Source: JBBRFH01 sp038224615 | Lineage (GTDB): Bacteria > Planctomycetota > Phycisphaerae > Tepidisphaerales > Tepidisphaeraceae | NCBI GenBank assembly: GCA_038224615.1 | Contig: JBBRFH010000067.1 | Location: 1 to 13,706 of the forward strand | Direction: 5' to 3' | DNA: 13,706 nt | Part shown: positions 6,328 to 12,859 of the stretch, in pieces | Layout of the letters: the number at the start of each line of letters is the position of its first letter | Numbering within the stretch: the first letter of the stretch is position 1 | The notes under the pieces: generated by a model | Seen by the model: the letters and a program-made list of their open reading frames with translations, nothing else | Told to the model about the DNA's origin: nothing | Databases searched by the model: none | Made by a program: the position numbers and the translations under genes

Positions 6328-8241
6328 ATGGCAACCTACAATTCAAGCGATTTCTACCGAGTGACTCACGACGTCGATGTCTGCGTGGTCGGCGGCGGGA
6401 TGTCCGGCCTGTGTGCGGCGCTGGCCTCGGCGCGAGCGGGGGCGCACACGATCCTTGTCCAGGACCGCCCCGTCCTCGGCGGCAACGCGTCGAGCGAAGT
6501 CCGCATGTGGATCTGCGGTGCCCACGGCAAGAACAACAAAGAGACCGGCCTGCTCGAAGAGATCCAACTCGACAACGCCCACATCAACCCATCGGGCAAC
6601 TACTCGGTCTGGGACGCCGTGCTCTGGAGCAAGGCCTCGCACCAGCCGCACCTCACCCTCGTGCTCAACTGCGCAATCTGCGACGGCGGCACCGAGCCTG
6701 TGCCGGGCGACAAGACGAAGCGCCGGCTCACCCACGTGCGCGGATACCAGACGACCACCCAGACCTGGCACACCATCGGTGCCAAGGTTTTCATCGACTG
6801 CTCCGGCGACAGCGTGCTGGCACCGATCAGCGGTGCCGAGGTGCGCTGGGGCCGCGAATCCAGCAAGGAGTTCGGCGAGGACATCGAGCCGAGCACCGCC
6901 GACAACCGCACGATGGGCAACACGCTGCTCATTCAGATGCGCAAGGTCGATGAAGAAGTCCCGTTCACGGCACCGTCGTTCGCGCACGTGTTCGAATCGG
7001 AGAAGGACCTGCCCCACCGCATCTCGGGCGTGAAGGCGAACAATTTCTGGTGGATGGAGCTGGGTGGACTCCAGAACACGATCGCCGACGCAGAGAACAT
7101 CCGCGACCAACTCATGCCGGTCGCGTGGGGCGTGTGGGACTACATCAAGAACCGCTCGCCCGCCCGGGAAGACGCCGCCCAGTGGGCGATCGAGTTCATC
7201 GGCAGCTTGCCCGGCAAGCGGGAGAACCGGCGCTACGTCGGCGACGTGGTGATGACCCAGAACGACGTGCGGGCCGCGGGTAATCCGGATCACTTCAGCG
7301 ACGCCGTCGCGTTCGGGGGCTGGAGCATGGACGACCATCACCCGGCCGGCCTGCTATATCCGGGCAAGCCGACGATTTTCCATCCGGCGCCGGCGCCTTA
7401 TGTGATCCCCTATCGCACGCTCTACAGCCGCAGCGTGCCGAACTTGATGATGGCCGGCCGGAATATCAGCGTGACCCATGCGGCGCTCTCATCGACGCGG
7501 GTGATGGCGACCTGCGCCGTCATCGGCCAGGCTTCCGGCACGGCCGCGGCAATGGCGATCGCCAAGGGCATTGCGCCGGCGCAGATCTACCCGAACCACA
7601 TCGCCGAGTTGCAGCAGACGCTGCTGGCCGACGACGCGTGGATCCCCGGCCGGACGCGCGCCGTCGATCCGATCAACCACGGCGCCACCTGCGACGCCGC
7701 CGTCCTGCAGAACGGCGTCGATCGTCCGATCGGAGAAGCCGACAACGCATGGAGCGGCAACCGCAACGATGGCCCGACGCTGTCGTGGAAATCGCCGGTT
7801 AACGTGGCAGCCGTGCGCCTGACGTTCGACTCGAATCTCAACAACGACAAGCGGATGCCCTGTAGCTACCCGCAAAACCACAAGCGTCACTCGGTGCCGG
7901 CGACGCTGGTCAGGCAGTTCCGCGTCGAGACCCGCGACGCCGGCGGCAACTGGAGCGTCGCCTATCGCACCAGCGAGACGGCAGACAACTTTCAGCGGCT
8001 GGCGGTCGTACCGATCAACCGCGAGACGGACGGCGTTCGCGTGGTCTGCGAGGACACCTGGGGTGACGACACCGCGAGGTTGTTCGCGTTCGAGGCCCTC
8101 GCCACGGACCCGCAAAAGCTCCCCGCCGCTCCGACGCGGGCAACGTGGAGCTCGGTCGTCGCCAGGGCCAACCCGAAAGACCTCGAACCCCCCGAGTGCG
8201 AGCGGAGCGTCGAAGCGAAGAAGCACGGGCACGGCGCGTGA
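6328..8241 (+). CDS. FAD-dependent oxidoreductase with C-terminal beta-sandwich domain
   Basis: The 637-residue protein begins with a Rossmann FAD site (about 15-45: DVCVVGGGMSGLCAALASARAG, with an acidic or amide residue after the second strand), followed by LGGNASSEVRMWICGAHG. This is the PF12831-type family often encoded in polysaccharide-use loci and sometimes mislabelled xanthan lyase. A second FAD-contact segment is seen in NLMMAGRNISVTHAALSSTRVMATCAVIGQASGTAAAMA (about 372-410). Residues about 465-610 look like a discoidin-like beta-sandwich (LSWKSPVNVAAVRLTFDSNLN), which could bind sugar. No signal peptide is seen, so it is probably cytoplasmic. No Shine-Dalgarno precedes the ATG at 6328. 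The substrate is unknown. It is the last rightward gene before the convergent rpsG and shares the spacer that holds the terminator. Confidence 0.85.
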   Translation: MATYNSSDFYRVTHDVDVCVVGGGMSGLCAALASARAGAHTILVQDRPVLGGNASSEVRMWICGAHGKNNKETGLLEEIQLDNAHINPSGNYSVWDAVLWSKASHQPHLTLVLNCAICDGGTEPVPGDKTKRRLTHVRGYQTTTQTWHTIGAKVFIDCSGDSVLAPISGAEVRWGRESSKEFGEDIEPSTADNRTMGNTLLIQMRKVDEEVPFTAPSFAHVFESEKDLPHRISGVKANNFWWMELGGLQNTIADAENIRDQLMPVAWGVWDYIKNRSPAREDAAQWAIEFIGSLPGKRENRRYVGDVVMTQNDVRAAGNPDHFSDAVAFGGWSMDDHHPAGLLYPGKPTIFHPAPAPYVIPYRTLYSRSVPNLMMAGRNISVTHAALSSTRVMATCAVIGQASGTAAAMAIAKGIAPAQIYPNHIAELQQTLLADDAWIPGRTRAVDPINHGATCDAAVLQNGVDRPIGEADNAWSGNRNDGPTLSWKSPVNVAAVRLTFDSNLNNDKRMPCSYPQNHKRHSVPATLVRQFRVETRDAGGNWSVAYRTSETADNFQRLAVVPINRETDGVRVVCEDTWGDDTARLFAFEALATDPQKLPAAPTRATWSSVVARANPKDLEPPECERSVEAKKHGHGA

Positions 8242-8326
8242 GAGGCACTTCCCGTACCTCCCAGCGGAGGGAGGGGCCGGATCACGGAGTAAACGCGCAA
8301 AACTCTCCGATAGAACGCACAAAAAC

Positions 8327-8358
8327 GAGCCGACCGATCCATCGGGACCGGTCGGCTC
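8327..8358 (-). terminator. Intrinsic terminator of the rpsL-rpsG operon
   Basis: GAGCCGACCG pairs with CGGTCGGCTC; after one A-C mismatch three more pairs close a small loop. Read on the minus strand the stem is followed directly by GTTTTTG, a proper U-tract, 44 bases after the rpsG stop. On the plus strand the downstream bases (TGTTGATTCT) are only moderately T-rich, so it may serve the convergent oxidoreductase gene weakly. Confidence 0.85.
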
Positions 8359-8401
8359 TGTTGATTCTACGGGTGCGGATCGATCGCAGTCGATCGCGCG
8401 T

Positions 8402-8878
8402 TTACCACGCGAAGTGGGCGAAGGCCTTGTTGGCTTCGGCCATTCGGTGAGTCTGCTCGCGGGTGGTCATGGCCTTGCCTTCCTTGCGATAGGCGGCCAT
8501 GAGTTCGTCGGCGAGGCGGTCGCTGGTCGGACGACCGCTGTCGGCGCGGATGGCGACGAGCAGCCAGCGGATCGCCAGGCTCTGCTGGCGACGCTTGTTC
8601 ACCTGCATCGGCACCTGGTAATTGGCACCACCGACGCGCTTGGAACGCACTTCGACGTACGGCTTGATGTTGTTGATCGCCGTCTCGAACACTTCCAGCG
8701 GCTGCAGTTCCTTGTTCTTCTTGACAATCGTGTCCAGAGCGTCATAGACGACCTTCTGGGCGACGGTCTTCTTGCCGTCCCACATCAGGCAGTTGATGAA
8801 CTTGCTGACGAGCTTGCTGTTGAAGCGGGCGTCGGGCTTGAGGATCTCTTCCGAGGCGGTGAATTTCTTGTAGGCCAT
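8402..8878 (-). CDS. rpsG: 30S ribosomal protein S7
   Basis: S7 nucleates assembly of the 30S head by binding the 3' domain of 16S rRNA and lies near the E site. The 158-residue product fits the family: FNSKLVSKFINCLMWDGKKTVAQKVVYDAL, ETAINNIKPYVEVRSKRVGGANYQVP, RRQQSLAIRWLL and a C-terminal MAEANKAFAHFAW. The start at 8878 has AAGGA about 9 bases upstream and a further purine run (CGGAAA) next to the ATG. It lies 131 bases after rpsL on the same strand and is closed by an intrinsic terminator 44 bases after its stop. The fusA and tuf genes of the classic str operon do not follow. Confidence 0.98.
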   Translation of the reverse strand: MAYKKFTASEEILKPDARFNSKLVSKFINCLMWDGKKTVAQKVVYDALDTIVKKNKELQPLEVFETAINNIKPYVEVRSKRVGGANYQVPMQVNKRRQQSLAIRWLLVAIRADSGRPTSDRLADELMAAYRKEGKAMTTREQTHRMAEANKAFAHFAW

Positions 8879-8939
8879 TTTCCGTTTTCCTTGTTTGTTT
8901 CTCCCCGCGACTTAGCGGGAATACTCCGGACAATCGTTC

Positions 8940-9006
8940 AGTGTCGAGTGGCGAATTGTCACGATGCCGAGCGTCATTCGACACTCGGCATCCGTCATTC
9001 GACACT
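8940..9006 (-). repeat. Hairpin and short repeats between rpsL and rpsG
   Basis: CGTCATTCGACACT occurs twice, at 8972-8985 and 8993-9006, 21 bases apart. A degenerate copy in reverse orientation (12 of 14 matches) lies at 8940-8953. The 9-bp arms GATGCCGAG (8963-8971) and CTCGGCATC (8984-8992) form a hairpin whose 12-base loop is part of the first repeat. A smaller stem (8904-8908 with 8915-8919) sits closer to rpsG. In E. coli this intercistronic region carries the S7 feedback site, so one of these stems may be regulatory; the repeats look like inserted spacer sequence. Confidence 0.6.
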
Positions 9007-9010
9007 TAGC

Positions 9011-9382
9011 TTACTTCGGCTTCTTGGCGCCGTACTTCGACCGGCTGCGCTTGCGGCCGTCGACGCCGAGGGTATCGAGCGCACCACGGACGATGTGGTA
9101 ACGCACGCCCGGAAGGTCGCGCACGCGACCGCCGCGGACGAGGACAATGCTGTGTTCCTGAAGGTTGTGCTCTTCGCCGGGGATATAGGCGGTGACTTCC
9201 TTGCCGTTGCTCAGACGCACGCGGGCGATCTTGCGAAGCGCCGAGTTCGGCTTCTTCGGGGTCATCGTCTTGACCTGCGTACACACGCCCCGGCGGGCGG
9301 GGCAGGCTTCGAGGTCTTTGTTCTTCTTGATCGGCGCCAGCGGCTTGCGCGGCTTCTTGATGAGCTGATTGATCGTCGGCAT
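9011..9382 (-). CDS. rpsL: 30S ribosomal protein S12
   Basis: S12 sits at the decoding centre and controls accuracy and the streptomycin response. The 123-residue protein has all family blocks: LEACPARRGVCTQV, TPKKPNSALRK, EEHNLQEHSIVLVRGGRV, DLPGVRYHIVRG and a C-terminal RSKYGAKKPK. The ATG at 9382 is fixed by homology (MPTINQLIKKPRK) and by AAGGA five bases upstream; the longer open frame to 9622 is spurious. Lys43 (E. coli Lys42) is kept, but residue 88, equivalent to E. coli Lys87, is Arg (codon CGC at 9121-9119). It is the first gene of a two-gene operon with rpsG, about 80 bases downstream of a good promoter. Confidence 0.98.
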   Translation of the reverse strand: MPTINQLIKKPRKPLAPIKKNKDLEACPARRGVCTQVKTMTPKKPNSALRKIARVRLSNGKEVTAYIPGEEHNLQEHSIVLVRGGRVRDLPGVRYHIVRGALDTLGVDGRKRSRSKYGAKKPK

Positions 9383-9460
9383 CGGAATCCTTACTGACAA
9401 CGCCCGAAAGCGAATTAGTCGTCGCGACGAAGCCACGCCCCGCCGCGAAGAGAGTCCGGC

Positions 9461-9490
9461 AATATAGCCCGACCCCCTATCGCTTTGCAA
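9461..9490 (-). promoter_or_regulatory. Sigma70-type promoter of rpsL-rpsG
   Basis: On the minus strand TTGCAA (9485-9490) and TATATT (9461-9466) are separated by 18 bases. The start would fall near 9454, giving a leader of about 70 bases to the rpsL ATG. It is the best promoter match in the window and suits a ribosomal protein operon. Confidence 0.65.
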
Positions 9491-9511
9491 GCAACCCAAA
9501 GCAAATTCCGG

Positions 9512-9587
9512 CCTCACCCCAGGGCTACCGCATATGCCGCGCTCGTCTCCCTCCCCCATGTACGCATGGGAGAGGGCTGGGGTGAGG
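9512..9587. repeat. 76-bp palindromic CCTCACCCCAG repeat
   Basis: CCTCACCCCAG (9512-9522) is matched by its exact reverse complement at 9577-9587. Inside, CTCCCTCCCCCATG and CATGGGAGAGGG form a second, nearly perfect stem. Elements with ends of this kind are widely dispersed in bacterial spacers. It lies just upstream of the rpsL promoter. With the surrounding 9383-9850 gap it accounts for most of the structure between the divergent rpsL and prenyl synthase genes. Confidence 0.7.
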
Positions 9588-9666
9588 GTCTTGGGGATCG
9601 CTCTGATAAACGACCTTTGCACTCTCGCCCAATCGGCGCAGCAGTTTCACGCCCCCCACCCCCACG

Positions 9667-9684
9667 CCGCAGCGGAAGCTGCGG
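9667..9684. repeat. 7-bp hairpin with GGAA tetraloop
   Basis: CCGCAGC (9667-9673) and GCTGCGG (9678-9684) are perfect complements around GGAA, a stable GNRA-type loop if transcribed rightward. There is no T-run after it. It lies about 170 bases upstream of the prenyl synthase start and could belong to that leader. Confidence 0.4.
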
Positions 9685-9738
9685 ATTTCAACGAGATTGG
9701 CGACTTCCGTCGCGGCGTGGCGTCCGATTTGTCACTGA

Positions 9739-9761
9739 TTGCGCATCCCGGCTTGCGCATC
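9739..9761 (+). promoter_or_regulatory. Direct repeat TTGCGCATC upstream of the prenyl synthase gene
   Basis: TTGCGCATC occurs at 9739-9747 and 9753-9761, 14 bases apart. Each copy neighbours a GTCACT, one just before the first copy and one just after the second. This may be an operator or promoter region for the gene starting at 9851. No -35/-10 pair is convincing. Confidence 0.2.
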
Positions 9762-9850
9762 GTCACTTTCATTAGTTGCGAAACTTACTGAAGCGACTTC
9801 ACGCCGGCCGATCCCTTCTTAAGATCAAACAGCCAGAACCGAAGGAACTT

Positions 9851-10828
9851 ATGAGGGCCGAACTCGCCAGTGTGACCGAACGCATCGCTCCGTACATGCG
9901 CCAGGTGGAGCAATTGTTCCACGACGAATTGCACTCGGACCTGCCGAGCGTGAACGAGCTGGTCAAACACGTCAGCCGATTCCGCGGCAAGATGCTGAGG
10001 CCGATGCTTGTACTGCTGTGCGGGCAGGCGTCCGGAGGCGAGGTCACGCCGGCGCACATCACGCTGGCGACCGTTGTCGAGATGGTCCACATGGCGACGC
10101 TCGTACACGACGACGTGCTGGACGAGGCCGACATGCGGCGGCGCGGCGCGACGATCAACCATCTCAAGGGCAACGAGGCCGCCGTCATGCTCGGCGACTA
10201 CCTGATCAGCCACAGCTACCACCTGTGCGCCAGCCTCGACAGCCAGTTCGCCGCCCGCATCGTGGCGCGGACGACCAACAAGGTGTGCGAAGGCGAGTTG
10301 CTGCAACTGCACAACCGCAACAATCTCGAACTTGACGAAGAGACGTACACCACGATCGTGAGCCGAAAGACTGCCAGCCTGATCGCCGCCAGTTGCTACC
10401 TGGGTGCCAAGGCGTCGGGCGCGGACGAGACGACCGCCAAGCGACTCGAAAAGTTCGGCCTGTCGCTGGGCATCGCCTTCCAGATTCAGGACGACATCCT
10501 CGACCTCGTCGGTGATCAATCTGAGGTCGGCAAGACGCTGGGAATCGACGTCGAGAAGCGCAAGCTCACGCTCCCGATCATCCACTTCCTGCAGACCGCG
10601 CCGGCGGAGCACAAGGCGCTGTGCCGGTCGCTGCTGAGCAGCCGGGCCCATGACGACGCGCCGCGCATCCGCAACCTGATCGCCCCCAGCGATTCGATCG
10701 CCTACGCCCGCGACCGCGCCCAGCGCCTCGTCGACCGCGCCAAGCAAAGCATCGGCGAACTGCCGCCCACCGAGGCCCGGCATGCCCTGCTGGCGATGGC
10801 GGATTTCGTGGTCGATCGCAGCCGGTAG
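9851..10828 (+). CDS. Long-chain polyprenyl diphosphate synthase
   Basis: This trans-prenyltransferase adds isopentenyl diphosphate units to an allylic primer, most likely making the side chain of menaquinone or another quinone. The 325-residue protein has GKMLRP (46-51), the first Asp-rich motif DDVLD (87-91, in LVHDDVLDEADMRRRG), EGELLQL, KTASLIAASC and the second Asp-rich motif DDILD (214-218, in FQIQDDILDLVGD), followed by GKTLGIDVEKRKLTLPIIH. Small residues a few positions before the first motif (MATLVH) fit a long-chain product of the IspB type; the exact length cannot be read from sequence. The ATG at 9851 is preferred over a TTG at 9776 because GAAGGA lies just before it (9841-9846). 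It stands alone, divergent from rpsL, with the lipoprotein gene 58 bases downstream. Confidence 0.92.
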   Translation: MRAELASVTERIAPYMRQVEQLFHDELHSDLPSVNELVKHVSRFRGKMLRPMLVLLCGQASGGEVTPAHITLATVVEMVHMATLVHDDVLDEADMRRRGATINHLKGNEAAVMLGDYLISHSYHLCASLDSQFAARIVARTTNKVCEGELLQLHNRNNLELDEETYTTIVSRKTASLIAASCYLGAKASGADETTAKRLEKFGLSLGIAFQIQDDILDLVGDQSEVGKTLGIDVEKRKLTLPIIHFLQTAPAEHKALCRSLLSSRAHDDAPRIRNLIAPSDSIAYARDRAQRLVDRAKQSIGELPPTEARHALLAMADFVVDRSR

Positions 10829-10874
10829 CGCCCGGCGGTAGCGCTCGGCTGTTTATCTTGAACCCCGCCCGTCA

Positions 10875-10880
10875 TACAGT
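10875..10880 (+). promoter_or_regulatory. Candidate -10 box of the GH113-like gene
   Basis: TACAGT (four of six matches to TATAAT, with the key T, A and final T) ends six bases before the ATG at 10887. No Shine-Dalgarno is present. The spacing matches that seen before mazE, suggesting a leaderless or nearly leaderless transcript. The -35 candidate TTTATC (10852-10857) is weak. Confidence 0.28.
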
Positions 10881-10886
10881 CTGGGC

Positions 10887-11993
10887 ATGGTTCGACATTT
10901 CGTCATCATCTGCGCGCTGGCGATGTACGTTTTCGTCGTCGGATGCGCGCTCACGGGATCGGCAGGACAGTCGCAGGCGACGCCGACGACAGTGCATGGC
11001 GGGTCGGCGGCGACGATCGGGTCGGCACCGCTGGTCATCGCCGAGGGGCTGCCGTATCGGTCGGTGACGTTGCAGATCCAGCGACTGGACTGGATCGACC
11101 GCTACAAGACCTGCATCGACGAAATCGCGGCGCTCGGCGCCAACGCCGTCAAATTTGTCGTCGACGCCCGCCAGGAGAACGGCGGGTCGTCGAAGATCTA
11201 CCTCGACCTGCGCATGACGCCCAATCCCGACCAGCTCGGCGAACTGATCCGCTACGCCAAGAAGAAGCGCCTGCATGTGATCCTCATGCCGATCGTCCTG
11301 CTCGACGCGCCGCGCACGAGCAAGGAGTGGCGCGGCACGATCGCCCCCGAGCAGCCTGCCAAGTGGTGGGAAAGCTATCGCGCGATGATGACCCACTTCG
11401 GATGGATCGCCCAGGCCAACGGCGTCGACGTGCTGATGGTCGGCAGCGAACTGGTCAGCATGAACGACAAAGTCGACGAGTGGACCGAGACGATCGACAA
11501 GCTGCGCGAGGTCTTCAAGGGGAGCCTGACGTACAGCAGCAACTGGGACAACTACCAGTCGGTGAAGATTTGGGATCAGCTCGACATGATCTCGATGAAC
11601 TGCTACTGGACCTTCGGCACCAAGGAAAAGCCGCAGCCGACCATCGAACAGATCAAGCAGGAGTGGGCCAAGATCCAGACTGAGCTGGTGGCGCTGCAGC
11701 GCTCGCGCAACAAGCCGATTTTCTTCTCCGAAGTCGGCTGGTGCAGCATGGCCAACATGGCGTATCAGCCGTGGGACTACACGATCGAAGCGGAGATCGC
11801 GCCGCTGGATCTCGATCTGCAGCGCCGGCTTTACGAGGGCTTTTTCCAGACCTGGTACGGTCGCCGTGAAATGGGAGGCTTCAGCATCTGGGAATGGGAC
11901 CCCGACAGCGGCGGCCCCAAGGACCGCGGCTACACCCCCAAGGGCAAACCGGCCGAGGATGTGCTGCGGACGTGGCTGAAGAAGCAGTGGTAG
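10887..11993 (+). CDS. GH113-like glycoside hydrolase, lipoprotein
   Basis: The 368-residue protein starts with a lipoprotein signal peptide (MVRHFVIICALAMYVFVVGC, lipobox VVGC, lipidated Cys20) and a low-complexity Ser/Thr/Gly spacer to about residue 50. It is therefore expected to be anchored on a membrane facing the periplasm or outside. The rest looks like a TIM barrel of the GH113 type (family known for beta-mannanases): LGANAVKFVVDARQ, HVILMPIVLL, VDVLMVGSELVSM with the probable acid/base Glu188, LDMISMNCYW, and KPIFFSEVGWCS with the probable nucleophile Glu282, then GGFSIWEWDPD. Both acids are in place, so it should be active, but the substrate is uncertain. No sugar-uptake or regulator genes adjoin it; mazE starts 32 bases downstream. 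No Shine-Dalgarno is seen. Confidence 0.82.
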   Translation: MVRHFVIICALAMYVFVVGCALTGSAGQSQATPTTVHGGSAATIGSAPLVIAEGLPYRSVTLQIQRLDWIDRYKTCIDEIAALGANAVKFVVDARQENGGSSKIYLDLRMTPNPDQLGELIRYAKKKRLHVILMPIVLLDAPRTSKEWRGTIAPEQPAKWWESYRAMMTHFGWIAQANGVDVLMVGSELVSMNDKVDEWTETIDKLREVFKGSLTYSSNWDNYQSVKIWDQLDMISMNCYWTFGTKEKPQPTIEQIKQEWAKIQTELVALQRSRNKPIFFSEVGWCSMANMAYQPWDYTIEAEIAPLDLDLQRRLYEGFFQTWYGRREMGGFSIWEWDPDSGGPKDRGYTPKGKPAEDVLRTWLKKQW

Positions 11994-12000
11994 CCGAACG

Positions 12001-12019
12001 GTTATACCAAAGTTATACT
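12001..12019 (+). promoter_or_regulatory. mazE promoter with tandem GTTATAC operator-like repeats
   Basis: GTTATAC occurs at 12001-12007 and 12012-12018, exactly 11 bases apart, one helical turn. The second copy contains TATACT (12014-12019), a good -10 box ending six bases before the mazE ATG. There is no Shine-Dalgarno, so the message is probably leaderless. Ribbon-helix-helix antitoxins usually bind such closely spaced short repeats over their own promoter, which fits autoregulation. Confidence 0.45.
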
Positions 12020-12025
12020 TCTGAC

Positions 12026-12262
12026 ATGAAGACCGCCGTTTCCATTCCGGACGATCTGTTCAAGAAAGCGGAGAAACTCGCGAAGAAGCAAGAAATCACT
12101 CGCTCGAAGCTCTATGCCGCCGCGCTCAGGCAGTACCTGGCGACGAATTGGCGAGAGGAGATGACCCGGCGGACCAACGCCGCTTGCGATGAACTTGACA
12201 CGTCCATGCCTCCAGCGGTGGAACGTGCCGTCATCGCGCGACTGCGGGATGTCGAATGGTGA
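12026..12262 (+). CDS. mazE: MazE-type ribbon-helix-helix antitoxin
   Basis: This 78-residue protein starts with a short strand and two helices, KTAVSIPDDLFKKAEKLAKKQEITRSKLYAAALRQYL (residues 2-38), the layout of a CopG-type ribbon-helix-helix DNA-binding domain. The tail (about 40-78) is the usual place for toxin binding. It should neutralise the MazF-like product of the next gene and repress the pair. The ATG at 12026 is chosen because RHH homology begins there and the promoter-like TATACT lies just before it; a longer frame from 11894 only overlaps the glycosidase gene. The stop overlaps the mazF start by 7 bases. The name mazE reflects the partner; the fold is RHH rather than the AbrB fold of E. 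coli MazE. Confidence 0.85.
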   Translation: MKTAVSIPDDLFKKAEKLAKKQEITRSKLYAAALRQYLATNWREEMTRRTNAACDELDTSMPPAVERAVIARLRDVEW

Positions 12263-12606
12263 TTCTCCGAGGCGAAATCTGGTGGGCTGACTTGGGAGAG
12301 CCGCGTGGCAGCGACGCAGGCTACGCGCGTCCGGTACTGATCGTCCAAGACGACGCCCTGAATATCTCGTCAATCCGAACGGTGATCGCAGTGCCGTTGA
12401 CGTCGAACTTGAAATACCGTGACGTGGGCAGCAACGTTATTCTTACGTGCGCAGATTGCCAGCTTCCCAAGGAATCGGTGGCACAGATTCACCTCCTCCA
12501 GGCTGTGCCGCGAGAGCGGTTGGAGCGACGGCTTTCCCTTCTGAACCCCAATCGAATGAAAGTTATCGACCGCGCGCTCATGCAATCGCTCGGCCTTTTC
12601 GATTAA
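12256..12606 (+). CDS. mazF: MazF/PemK-type mRNA endoribonuclease toxin
   Basis: MazF toxins cut mRNA at short specific sequences and stop growth when the antitoxin is lost. The 116-residue product has the family opening RGEIWWADLGEPRGSDAGYARPVLIVQ (residues 5-31), including the conserved Arg and the GY.RPVLI block, then TVIAVPLTSNL (about 42-52), GSNVIL, LPKESVAQIHLLQAVPRERL and a final helix. The ATG lies inside the end of mazE (7-base overlap), so translation is coupled. It looks complete. A 60-base sample (12361-12420) is 48% GC, against 60% in the neighbouring glycosidase gene and 63% in aspS, suggesting acquisition as a unit with mazE. Cleavage specificity cannot be read from sequence. 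Confidence 0.93.
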   Translation: MVILRGEIWWADLGEPRGSDAGYARPVLIVQDDALNISSIRTVIAVPLTSNLKYRDVGSNVILTCADCQLPKESVAQIHLLQAVPRERLERRLSLLNPNRMKVIDRALMQSLGLFD

Positions 12607-12776
12607 GGGCCTGCCAGCCATTTGGGTTGAATCAATGCAGTCGCCGCGGTATCACATATTCATGGTTCGCCCCACCGATCGGCTGGCTGAGGTCAATATG
12701 CGGGCGCGGTAAGACGCGTCGGCGGGTTCTTCCGCCGCGTGCGCCGCGCCGGGGTTCGCTGGTCGTTTTCTTCGCT

Positions 12777-12804
12777 TTTACAGTTCGTCCTCATCGCTTA
12801 AAGT
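12777..12804 (+). promoter_or_regulatory. Candidate aspS promoter
   Basis: TTTACA (12777-12782, five of six matches to TTGACA) and TAAAGT (12799-12804, four of six matches to TATAAT) are 16 bases apart. The start would be near 12811, giving a leader of about 50 bases. The 253-bp gap before it (from 12607) holds a GC-rich stem (12721-12725 with 12732-12736) but no other feature I can support. Confidence 0.4.
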
Positions 12805-12859
12805 TCCCGATTCGCCGTCGAATGGACGGCCGCGGTGGAACTTGCAGAAAGCCCGACTC

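Noticed and set aside
8257..8270. Small CCTCC/GGAGG stem after the oxidoreductase gene as its terminator
   Set aside because: Only five pairs and no T-run; the strong hairpin at 8327-8358 is a better candidate.
8063..9397. 444-codon plus-strand frame across the end of the oxidoreductase gene, the terminator, rpsG and rpsL
   Set aside because: It runs antisense through two ribosomal protein genes and a terminator, and has no domain pattern.
9383..9622. N-terminal extension of rpsL by 80 codons
   Set aside because: It covers the promoter and part of the palindromic repeat; S12 homology and the AAGGA site fix the start at 9382.
12717..12740. GC-rich stem after mazF as a terminator
   Set aside because: The stem has a bulge and no T-run follows, so it does not meet the usual criteria for an intrinsic terminator.
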